A stretch of DNA of 64,000 nucleotides from Shewanella khirikhana. GTDB lineage: Bacteria > Pseudomonadota > Gammaproteobacteria > Enterobacterales > Shewanellaceae. Every line of letters begins with the position of its first letter. Within the stretch, counting starts at the first letter, position 1. Below, in pieces: positions 7,383 through 14,146 of this stretch. The translations under genes and the position numbers were made by a program. Location of the stretch: the NCBI RefSeq assembly GCF_003957745.1, contig NZ_CP020373.1, positions 620,001-684,000 of the forward strand, given 5' to 3'. The notes below the pieces were generated by a model. It was not told where the DNA came from. It made no database searches and was given only the letters and a program-made list of their open reading frames with translations.

Positions 7383-7410
7383 CAAAGCACTTAAGAGTGA
7401 TTAATGAAAG
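7378..7410 (+). other. Truncated attC left end
   Basis: AGTTAACAAAGCACTTAAGAG, running on into TGATTAATG, follows the stop codon and resembles the left half (R''-L'') of Vibrio/Shewanella-type attC sites. No matching right half is found in the following 300 bases, which are taken up by the right GC-rich repeat. A faint core-like GTTAGTT at 7727-7733 could be the displaced right end, but its arm does not pair well. Confidence 0.5.
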
Positions 7411-8094
7411 ATAGGGCAGGCACAATTCTTCACGTACAGATTGCGCCGGTTTTTGAACCCCATCGAAGCCGCTTTGGGCGTTGGGCTGAGTGAAACGGGT
7501 AAGCCGAGATAGGGATATCGAGGCAGAGACCGTCGAGCTGGGAGCGAGTCGGTCGCGGTGGCCGTTTTCAGTCCGTAAGACCAAAGTGCTCGGCTTCGTT
7601 CGGGGTGTCCTTGGGGTTGCAAGGGGTGTTGGGCAAGCAACACCCCTTGCCCGGAGGCGGGCTGGAAGGCCGCGATTTTCAGTCGCTTGCAAAGCGACTT
7701 CTCATCAAGGAGTGACAAACTGCGCCGTTAGTTCAAACTCCGTCCTGTCAGCAATCAACTTGTACTGCTAAAAACACAACCATCATGAAAATTCCAATGA
7801 ACCAATGGCTTAAGTCGGAATCACAAACCACCGGCACACAGAGGTTGCCAAACCTCATTCTCCCCCTGGTTGTCAAAGTTTGACCGCCTTGAACTCATCC
7901 AAGCGCAGCAAATTATGGGTAATCGCATGCGCTATCCTCAGCCTGAGTTAGCTAGGGAAACCTGCAGTGGCGGCAAGCCGTGCAGAAAGTGTAATGGTGG
8001 TATTGCTGCTGCACATTTGTATGTTATTAATGGTGTTGCCGGGGGATTCCCCGCAACCACCTGAGTAATATGGATTTTAAAAATAGGGATATCT
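7383..8094. other. Gene-free stretch right of the cassette island
   Basis: About 710 bases with no supported gene. It contains the truncated attC, the right copy of the GC-rich repeat (about 7450-7700), a short hairpin in 7633-7661 (GGGTGTTG / CAACACCC), and a GTTGCCGGGG / CCCCGCAAC hairpin at 8035-8056 just upstream of the ankyrin-like gene. Short frames here (for example 7870-8064) have no start signals or recognisable sequence. Confidence 0.55.
7450..7700 (-). repeat. Diverged GC-rich repeat, right copy, inverted relative to the left copy
   Basis: Read on the minus strand it follows the order of words in 3129-3330, most clearly over 7520-7556. It also contains an internal inverted repeat, AAGGGGTGTTG / CAACACCCCTT, at about 7621-7651. 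It marks the right edge of the foreign island. Origin and function are unknown. Confidence 0.6.
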
Positions 8095-8745
8095 ATGAGA
8101 ATAACGACATTGGCTGCTGGGCTTTTGCTGGCTGGTATGGGGTTTTCATCTGTTGCTGCTGAAGCGGTTGCCGTGGATAAGGCGGCGCTGGTAGGGGACT
8201 GGTGCTTTTACGAGCAGGAAGGTTTTGGCTCTAAAGTGCCTGAAAAAATTGATATAAATCTTGCGGCAGACGGCAATTACACCTGGGTTGAGAGTGCTTT
8301 TAAGCAGACCGGCGAATGGGAGCTGGACGCCGATGGCTTGTATCTGGCCAAGGTGGGAAACCATAAGCTGCTGAGCTTGAATGCGGACCTGTTGGAATTG
8401 AAGCGCGGCTCTGTGATGCGCTTTAAAAAAGGCGTTTGTGGCGACGATATGTTTTCGAGTCAGGATATTACCGAGTTCCATAATGGTGCTGCCATGGGCA
8501 AACTGGCACCGCTGGAAAAGTTCGTGAATAAGGGGATCGATATCAATATTCAGGACTGGAATAAAATGGACACGGCATTAATTCAGGCCGCCAAGTTTTG
8601 CCAAACCGAGGCGGGCAAATATTTGCTGGCCAAGGGCGCCGATAAGTCGATTAAAAATGGCGATGAAAAAGTTGCCCTGGATTATGCCAAAGCCAGCTCA
8701 TTCCATAATGGCTGTGATGAGATGGTCAGCCTGCTGGCCGACTGA
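8095..8745 (+). CDS. Exported ankyrin-repeat-like protein (216 aa)
   Basis: A Sec signal peptide (MRITTLAAGLLLAGMGFSSVAA, cleaved near residue 22) leads a secreted or periplasmic protein. The first half after the signal is beta-rich (LVGDWCFYEQEG, NYTWVESAFKQTGEWELDADGLYL), like lipocalin-type or DUF-type stress proteins. The C-terminal 80 residues show an ankyrin-like pattern (APLEKFVNKGIDINIQDWNKMDTAL, then ALIQAAKF, GKYLLAKGADKSIKN). Two or three repeats are recognisable. Cysteines (DWCFYE, GVCGDD, FCQTE, NGCDEM) may form disulfides in the periplasm. It is a single gene with a terminator directly after it. Function unknown; a protein-binding role is inferred from the repeats. Confidence 0.8.
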   Translation: MRITTLAAGLLLAGMGFSSVAAEAVAVDKAALVGDWCFYEQEGFGSKVPEKIDINLAADGNYTWVESAFKQTGEWELDADGLYLAKVGNHKLLSLNADLLELKRGSVMRFKKGVCGDDMFSSQDITEFHNGAAMGKLAPLEKFVNKGIDINIQDWNKMDTALIQAAKFCQTEAGKYLLAKGADKSIKNGDEKVALDYAKASSFHNGCDEMVSLLAD

Positions 8746-8757
8746 GCCGCCGCAGAT

Positions 8758-8785
8758 AAAAAAGGCCCCGTCGGGGCCTTTTTTA
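8758..8785. terminator. Bidirectional intrinsic terminator
   Basis: AAAAAAGGCCCC-gt-CGGGGCCTTTTTT: a GC-rich stem with an A run before and a T run after, between the convergent ankyrin-like gene and the nuclease gene. Confidence 0.93.
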
Positions 8786-8863
8786 TGTCTGTTTCCCGAG
8801 GTTGTTATTGCTCAGGTTGCAGCTTTTACAACATCAGCCGTTGTCATATCAGTGGCTGCCACA

Positions 8864-10507
8864 TCAGTTGCTGCAGCGGCTGCCAAACAGGGCGTTTGCC
8901 CAGGCAGGGTTGTCGATAAAGGGATTGCGGTTGTGCTGCCACTCGTACACCCGGTTGTTACGGCGACGCTCCCAGCTGCTGACCGGATCCTGATTGTGCC
9001 AGGCCAGTAGGGTACACAGATCGCCAAGCTTGGGCTCGGTGGAAGTGGTGCCTGATACCAGCATCAGATCCGGGGTGGCGCTGGCACTGTCGCCGTCGTA
9101 ACGCACATCCATATACATCAGCATCCGCGCCACATCGCCTTTGACTGCATCGGCAGGCTCGAAGCTGTCACTGTCAGTGCTGTTGGCCGGTGCCTCGTCC
9201 AGTGGCGTGCCGCCCATGGCGAAGTCTTTGTTGCTGCGGCTGCTGTTAACGGTAACATCGGCCGGGCGCAGGTGGTGCAGGTCGGTGTAGGCGTGGCTGC
9301 TGCTGTCGGGGAAGCCATGGCTTTTGGGCCAAACGTGCTCGCGGTTCCAGGCGTCGAGGGAGTTACTCATACCGGCGCGGTTGGTTTTGGGCTCCGAGCG
9401 GCCGGTGTACAGCAGAATAACGTTGTTAGGGTTGGCGGGATCTTCATCTGTGTAGTTGAGGCCATCCCACACCTGGCTGTAGCTGTAGCGGGTGTGGCCG
9501 CGAATGATGAGGTTCAGCGCCGATTTAAGCTCAGTGCCACTTTTACCGATGGCCTGGGCGTAGTAGCTGTCGTAGCTGTATCCGGGCGGTGTCGGCTCGC
9601 CGCCCGAGCCGCCGCCATTATCACCGCCACCATTATCACCGCCTCCGTTGCCACTGCCACCATCACCTTGCTGATAATCCAGCGACAGGGATGCACCGCT
9701 GAAGCTGCTGTAAGCCTGCACCAGAATGTACCAGCGACCGGCCGTGGGGGTGGCGAACTCACATTGCTCGTTATTGCCACTGAGGTACGGGGCGCAGTCA
9801 TAAAGGCTGCTGGAAGGCTCAGCGCCCTGACGCACGTAAAGGTCGGCATCGCCACTGCCACCGGCGAGCGTGACCACCATGTTGGTGGCGCCATCGGGAA
9901 TATCGGCAATGAACGACAGGCCTTGGCCGGAGTTGGCGCTCAGGTTGCTGCGCACTTCACCCTTGGTTAACTGGTTGTTCGGTGCGGGTGTGGAGCTGCA
10001 GGCTGCCAGCTCGCCTGTGCCCGGTGTGCCTGCCGAGCTTGCGGCTGCCCAATCGGCCTGCGACTGAGTGTTTTGTACCGTGGTGCGCTCCAGGGCGATG
10101 TCCCTGACATTCAGGCTCCAGCCGCTGAGACCGCCTTCCCAGGCGACCACATCCATCAATTCGGCGCCGCGGGTCAGTTTTACAAAATCGCCTGAGTTAC
10201 CAAGGCTGAAGGGCAGGGGCGCATAGTCGGGGGTTTTGCCAAACAGGTTACTGAAGCCTGCGGCATTAATGGCCAAGGTGTAGTACTGCCCGGCGGCCAG
10301 AGTGCCGCTTAGGCTAAGGCTGGCGTTGTTGTCACTCAGTTGGTATTGGCTCAGATCGATTGACTCACAACCTGAGTTATACAGTTCAATAAATTCCTCA
10401 ACGCTGTCGTTATTCGGGGCATCGTAAAGGACTTCACTTATCAGCAGCGCGCCTTGGGCGTGAACGCTGAGACCGGCCAGTAACAGCGCGGTCAGGGTAG
10501 TTTTCAT
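8864..10507 (-). CDS. Secreted multidomain endonuclease I-family nuclease (LTD-PPC-EndoI)
   Basis: An extracellular DNA/RNA nuclease of 547 aa. Order of parts: signal peptide (MKTTLTALLLAGLSVHAQG), lamin-tail domain (about residues 20-135: LLISEVLYDAP, EEFIELYNSG), a PPC-type beta domain (about 165-265: FIADIPDGATNMVVTLAGGSGDADLYV), a Gly/Asp-rich linker, then the endonuclease I domain with NREHVWPKSHGF (catalytic His) and DLHHLRPAD. The start at 10507 is chosen because the signal peptide begins there and AGGA precedes it; an open frame extends to 10750 without a start signal. The family includes ExeM/ExeS-like extracellular nucleases of Shewanella that digest extracellular DNA in biofilms. 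That role is inferred here. Confidence 0.88.
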   Translation of the reverse strand: MKTTLTALLLAGLSVHAQGALLISEVLYDAPNNDSVEEFIELYNSGCESIDLSQYQLSDNNASLSLSGTLAAGQYYTLAINAAGFSNLFGKTPDYAPLPFSLGNSGDFVKLTRGAELMDVVAWEGGLSGWSLNVRDIALERTTVQNTQSQADWAAASSAGTPGTGELAACSSTPAPNNQLTKGEVRSNLSANSGQGLSFIADIPDGATNMVVTLAGGSGDADLYVRQGAEPSSSLYDCAPYLSGNNEQCEFATPTAGRWYILVQAYSSFSGASLSLDYQQGDGGSGNGGGDNGGGDNGGGSGGEPTPPGYSYDSYYAQAIGKSGTELKSALNLIIRGHTRYSYSQVWDGLNYTDEDPANPNNVILLYTGRSEPKTNRAGMSNSLDAWNREHVWPKSHGFPDSSSHAYTDLHHLRPADVTVNSSRSNKDFAMGGTPLDEAPANSTDSDSFEPADAVKGDVARMLMYMDVRYDGDSASATPDLMLVSGTTSTEPKLGDLCTLLAWHNQDPVSSWERRRNNRVYEWQHNRNPFIDNPAWANALFGSRCSN

Positions 10508-11289
10508 TTTCATCCTAGTTGGTCTCGCAATTATTGTTATTGGCATCCTGCCGATGCGTGCAAGTCCCTTTGAGGTGCTTTCGCGGCGCGAGTATGCCAC
10601 AGGGATGATGGATGTTAATGCGCTGTTTATATGAAACTTTTGTGTAAATTTTTCGATAATAATCGGTGTTTTTATGGCTTGAGCGCCCGCTTTTATGGCC
10701 GGTTTTTCACCCCTTGCTATGGGTTGTAGCGCCTTTGTGGTCTGCTGCACTTTCTGCTTGCATAAACAGCATGGTGGCAGGGTAAATTTGGCTGATTTGA
10801 TTCATCTTTAATGGCTTGTGTTGATTTTGACTTGCTTGATAATTCTATTTGCTTGCATAAGCAAGCGCCTGTTGCTGGGCCGATTTGTAAAAATATGCCT
10901 TTGCCTTCAATCGCGCCTTTCTCGGTGCATAATCGAATCTTTACTCTAAAGCGCGGGCTGATCGTTTGGTTGTTTTTTGTTCATCTTTGCGCTGCAAGCT
11001 AAGCGCCCAGCAAGCTAAGGGCCCAGCAAGCTAAGGGCGCTGCAAGCTAAGGGCGCTGCAAGCTAAGGGCCCAGCAAGCTAAGAGTGCGAGAAGCGAAGG
11101 GTGCAGCAAGCTAAGGGCGCGGCTTTGCTCGGGCGCCTGTTCATACTGGCGCTGCATACAAAGTGTCATGTTCATGTGCTACATTTTTAACCAATGTCTG
11201 TTTCGTCGGGCGGCCCACAGGCTCTACGCAGCAGCCCGAGCCTCTTGGCAGCGTTAATCAATCACCGGCAGCGGCAAAGGAGATATGCC
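10508..11289. other. Gene-free stretch with a short tandem repeat
   Basis: This 780-base stretch holds the promoter region of the nuclease gene (minus strand), AT-rich sequence with no supported gene, and the 16-bp tandem repeat at 10989-11121. An open frame at 10811-11002 has no ribosome binding site and is not credible. Confidence 0.6.
10989..11121 (+). repeat. 16-bp imperfect tandem repeat, about 8 copies
   Basis: The unit GCGCTGCAAGCTAAGG, alternating with GCCCAGCAAGCTAAGG, is repeated about eight times head to tail with small changes. The core CAAGCTAAGG is the most constant part; one decayed copy reads GTGCGAGAAGCGAAGG. There are no spacers, so it is not CRISPR. It lies between the nuclease promoter and a small hypothetical gene. 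Copy number probably varies between strains. Confidence 0.9.
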
Positions 11290-11532
11290 ATGGTGCTCGA
11301 ATGGATAGCCACAGATAAGGGAAATCAGGTGCTTGAAAGCCTCAAGGCAGAAGGGTGGCGGGTAAAGGCCCAGTACAGCCCCTTCGCGTTCGATAAAGGT
11401 ATCGACTACGACAGCTATGAGCTGGTGCGTGCCGGGGATACGTTAAAACTGGAGTGGGATAACTGGCTCGAGTGGCGCCTGTCTGGCTCTGAGCCACTGC
11501 TGCAATCGCTGAAACACAGATTCGCACTTTGA
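11290..11532 (+). CDS. Conserved-looking hypothetical protein (80 aa)
   Basis: A small soluble protein (MVLEWIATDKGNQVLESLKA...) with a coherent, charged composition and no signal peptide. The ATG at 11290 is supported by a strong AAAGGAGA (11276-11283) 6 nt upstream; the frame is open further upstream but has no start signal there. A bidirectional terminator follows at 11597-11626. I do not recognise the family. Codon usage resembles the chromosomal genes, so it looks native. Confidence 0.65.
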   Translation: MVLEWIATDKGNQVLESLKAEGWRVKAQYSPFAFDKGIDYDSYELVRAGDTLKLEWDNWLEWRLSGSEPLLQSLKHRFAL

Positions 11533-11596
11533 TTGCTAAGGCCTTTAAGGCCAAAGCTGGGCTGGAACTCACTTAAAGCGTATCAGGATGGCAAAT

Positions 11597-11626
11597 AAAA
11601 AGGCTGCATTCAATGCAGCCTTTTTT
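11597..11626. terminator. Bidirectional intrinsic terminator
   Basis: AAAAAGGCTGCATT / AATGCAGCCTTTTTT stem between the convergent 80-aa hypothetical gene and trhP. Confidence 0.93.
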
Positions 11627-11646
11627 ATGGATAACCCCTGGCGAGA

Positions 11647-13044
11647 TTACTCGGCTTTGGTGGGGATCACTTCAGCGTCGCCGTGTGGGTTACGGGTGTT
11701 GTTACCGTTTGGCAGGTTGCGAAGCAGTACGCCCATGTTCACATCCACTTCGGCAGGCACTGGCAGGTACACCATGTGGCCGGAACCCAGACCGGCTTCA
11801 ACAGCCTCGCCTTTACGGTTGTAGAGGGTGTCTACGGTCAGGTTGATGTTGCCCTGGGGGGTCATCAGCTCAACGCTGTCACCCACGATGAACTTGTTTT
11901 TCACATCGATTTCGGCCAGGCCCGCTTCGTTGCGCTTACCGGTAAACTCGCCCACAAACTGCTGGCTGTCGCTGATGGAGTAGCCATAGTCGTAGTTCTG
12001 GTACTCGTCGTGCACGTGGCGACGCAGGAATCCCTCGGTGTAACCGCGGTGGGCCAGACCTTCGAGACGGGTCATCAGGTGAGGGTCGAAACCACGACCA
12101 GCCACGGCATCTTCAATGGCCTGACGGTACAGCTGAGCGGTACGGGCCACGTAGTAGAACGACTTGGTACGGCCTTCAATTTTCAATGAATCCACGCCAA
12201 TTTTGGCCAGGCGCTCCACGTGCTGGATGGCACGCAGATCTTTGGAGTTCATGATGTAGGTGCCGTGCTCATCTTCAAAGGCAGGCATGTATTCGCCGGG
12301 ACGGTTTTCTTCCTGCAGCAGGAAGATTTTGTCTGTGGCAGGGCCATTGCCGAGCGTAGGGGTTTCCAGTTGCACAGCGCTTTCTGGCGTGTGAATGGCG
12401 ACCACATCACCGGCTTCGTTTTCGGTGGCTTCGTGGGCGTCATACTTCCAGCGGCAGGCGTTGGTGCAGGTGCCCTGGTTGGGATCGCGCTTGTTGATAT
12501 AGCCAGACAGCAGGCAACGGCCGGAGTAGGCCATGCACAGGGCGCCGTGCACGAACACTTCCAGTTCGATGTCCGGGCAGCGCTGACGGATTTCTTCAAT
12601 TTCATCCAGCGACAGTTCGCGGGACAGAATAACCCGCTTGATGCCCACAGACTGCCAGAACTTCACCGAGGCCCAGTTGATGGCGTTGGCCTGTACCGAC
12701 AGGTGAACCACCTGATCAGGGAAGGCTTCGCGCACCATCATGATAAGACCCGGGTCAGACATGATGAGGGCGTCCGGATTCATGGCAACCACAGGGGCCA
12801 TGTCATCGAGGTAGGTTTTCAGCTTGGCGTTGTGGGGGGCAATGTTGCTCACCACGTACAGCTTCTTGCCAAGGCTGTGGGCCTCTTCGATGCCGGTCTT
12901 CAGGTTTTCCAGTTTAAAGTCGTTGTTACGTACCCGCAGGCTGTATCTGGGCTGGCCTGCGTAAACGGCGTCTGCACCGTAAGCAAAGGCGTAGCGCATG
13001 TTTTTCAGTGTGCCTGCCGGCGACAGAAGCTCAGGTTTGAACAT
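11647..13044 (-). CDS. trhP: tRNA 5-hydroxyuridine modification protein, U32 peptidase family
   Basis: A 465-aa YegQ/TrhP homologue. With prephenate as source it takes part in forming 5-hydroxyuridine at the wobble base U34 of tRNAs, from which 5-carboxymethoxyuridine is made. It is a U32 peptidase-family protein: the start MFKPELLSPAG, the region LSVQANAINW, and the signature EVFVHGALCMAYSGRCLLSGYI near residues 162-184. Cysteines in GRCLLS, GTCTNACRW and the CMAYSG motif probably bind an iron-sulfur cluster, as known for the family. Full length. It is monocistronic between two inverted repeats or promoters. A YfhL ferredoxin gene, also linked to this modification, is at 2293-2544. Confidence 0.92.
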   Translation of the reverse strand: MFKPELLSPAGTLKNMRYAFAYGADAVYAGQPRYSLRVRNNDFKLENLKTGIEEAHSLGKKLYVVSNIAPHNAKLKTYLDDMAPVVAMNPDALIMSDPGLIMMVREAFPDQVVHLSVQANAINWASVKFWQSVGIKRVILSRELSLDEIEEIRQRCPDIELEVFVHGALCMAYSGRCLLSGYINKRDPNQGTCTNACRWKYDAHEATENEAGDVVAIHTPESAVQLETPTLGNGPATDKIFLLQEENRPGEYMPAFEDEHGTYIMNSKDLRAIQHVERLAKIGVDSLKIEGRTKSFYYVARTAQLYRQAIEDAVAGRGFDPHLMTRLEGLAHRGYTEGFLRRHVHDEYQNYDYGYSISDSQQFVGEFTGKRNEAGLAEIDVKNKFIVGDSVELMTPQGNINLTVDTLYNRKGEAVEAGLGSGHMVYLPVPAEVDVNMGVLLRNLPNGNNTRNPHGDAEVIPTKAE

Positions 13045-13271
13045 AGTAATTCCCGAAGAAAATAGTTAACGAGTCGCGGATCGCGGGGGCGCATTTTACT
13101 CAATCCTGACCCCAATGTGCAAATCTGAGTGATCCAGTAGGGAATTATGGACCAATACGCTAAAATGTTGCCGGTATGTCACTGCATGGTGATATTTTGA
13201 ACTTCGTCTGCGTCTTCAGACTGATATACTGCAATGATAATCAGAATAACTTTTTTCAGATGGGAGCCAAG

Positions 13272-14114
13272 ATGTCGAACGAGCACCAGCTATTGGTCGG
13301 ATTGCTTAAGAAGCTGAAGGATGATGCCCTGGTACTGCCGACGTTGCCTGAAGTGGCCATGCGGGTTCAGGAAGTGGTGGGTCGCCCCGACTCAAGCCTT
13401 AAGCAAGTAGCTGAAATTATTGGGCAGGATGCCGCTATCTCGGCACGTATTATTAAAGTTGCCAACAGTGCCCTGTACAGCCGTGGTGTGCCAGCCGAGA
13501 ACATTAACGCTGCGGTAACCCGTATCGGTCTGACCCAAATCAAGTCTATCGCCACCTCAGTTGCCATGGAGCAGCTGTTTATCTCCACCAACGAAATGGT
13601 GTGGGAAGTTATGGATGAAGCCTGGCGCACCTCTATCGATGTAACGGCATCGGCCTGTGCTTTGTTGCAGATTTACAATAAAAAGCATCCAGGCAGTAGT
13701 CTGAACTACGATACCCTGACTCTGGCAGGCCTGGTGCACAACATCGGTGCCTTGCCGGTGCTGACTGAAGCGGAAGCCCATCCTGAACTCTTTACCACCA
13801 TCGAGCACCTGCGCTCACTGGTGCGCAAGATGCAGGGCCCCATCGGCCGTGCGGTTCTCAAGAGCTGGGACTTTGCACCTGAAGTGATGGAAGTGGTGGA
13901 ACGTTGGGCTGATTTACCTTATTTGCCCGAAAAAGTGACCTACCTCGATTTTATCCGCGCTGCCGCCTTCTACACTGGTGAACTGCGCGCCGGCAGCGAG
14001 CTTGAGCAACGCCTCGAAGTGTTTGCTGCCCGTGGTCTGCCGGTGACGCCGGACGATCTGGCCGGTGACGCCTTCCTTGACAGCTATCATTCCATCAAGG
14101 CAAGTTACGAGTAA
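13272..14114 (+). CDS. HDOD-domain signalling protein
   Basis: A 280-aa cytoplasmic protein almost wholly made of an HDOD domain (about residues 20-220: DALVLPTLPEVAMRVQEVV, QVAEIIGQDAAISARIIKVANSALYS, AVTRIGLTQIKSIATSVAM). The metal-binding HD residues of true HD hydrolases are not conserved in HDOD proteins, which act as signalling scaffolds. The start MSNEHQLL at 13272 is chosen because GGGAG lies 5 nt upstream; an open frame to 13176 has no such signal. It is followed after 32 nt by a GGDEF-EAL gene, suggesting a joint role in cyclic-di-GMP or motility/biofilm control. Confidence 0.88.
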   Translation: MSNEHQLLVGLLKKLKDDALVLPTLPEVAMRVQEVVGRPDSSLKQVAEIIGQDAAISARIIKVANSALYSRGVPAENINAAVTRIGLTQIKSIATSVAMEQLFISTNEMVWEVMDEAWRTSIDVTASACALLQIYNKKHPGSSLNYDTLTLAGLVHNIGALPVLTEAEAHPELFTTIEHLRSLVRKMQGPIGRAVLKSWDFAPEVMEVVERWADLPYLPEKVTYLDFIRAAAFYTGELRAGSELEQRLEVFAARGLPVTPDDLAGDAFLDSYHSIKASYE

Positions 14115-14125
14115 TCTTTGCCCTC

Positions 14126-14146
14126 GGCAGGGGAGTTTCCCCTGCC
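14126..14146 (+). promoter_or_regulatory. Perfect hairpin covering the ribosome binding site of the GGDEF-EAL gene
   Basis: GGCAGGGGA-gtt-TCCCCTGCC: a 9-bp perfect stem with a 3-nt loop lying directly before the ATG at 14147. The only purine-rich Shine-Dalgarno candidate (AGGGGAG) is in its left arm. It could lower translation from that ATG. There is no T run, so it is a poor terminator. If translation starts at 14207 instead, the hairpin is in the leader. Confidence 0.6.

Larger units (their letters stand above)
3459..7410 (+). mobile_element. Integron-type gene cassette cluster lacking an integrase (CALIN-like)
   Basis: Three consecutive units, each a single plus-strand gene followed immediately by an attC-like site: gene 3481-3855 with attC 3850-3951; an IS-split gene 3987-6347 with attC 6342-6466; gene 6483-7382 with a truncated attC left end from 7378. 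The stop codons lie inside or beside the attC left arms, and start codons follow the recombination cores by 22-41 nt, as in integron cassettes. No tyrosine recombinase with integron features and no attI or Pc promoter was found anywhere in the window. Such clusters are known as CALINs. The left limit is inferred from a weak core-like GTTATGT at 3458-3464. Confidence 0.8.

Noticed and set aside
7870..8064. Open frame of 64 codons
   Set aside because: TTG start without a ribosome site, no recognisable sequence, overlaps a hairpin; no support.
10989..11121. Possible CRISPR array
   Set aside because: Units are 16 bp and contiguous, with no unique spacers and no cas genes.
12220..13065. Open frame of 281 codons on the plus strand
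   Set aside because: It is antisense to trhP over its whole length, has no ribosome site and an odd His/Val/Gly-rich composition produced by the codon bias of the real gene.
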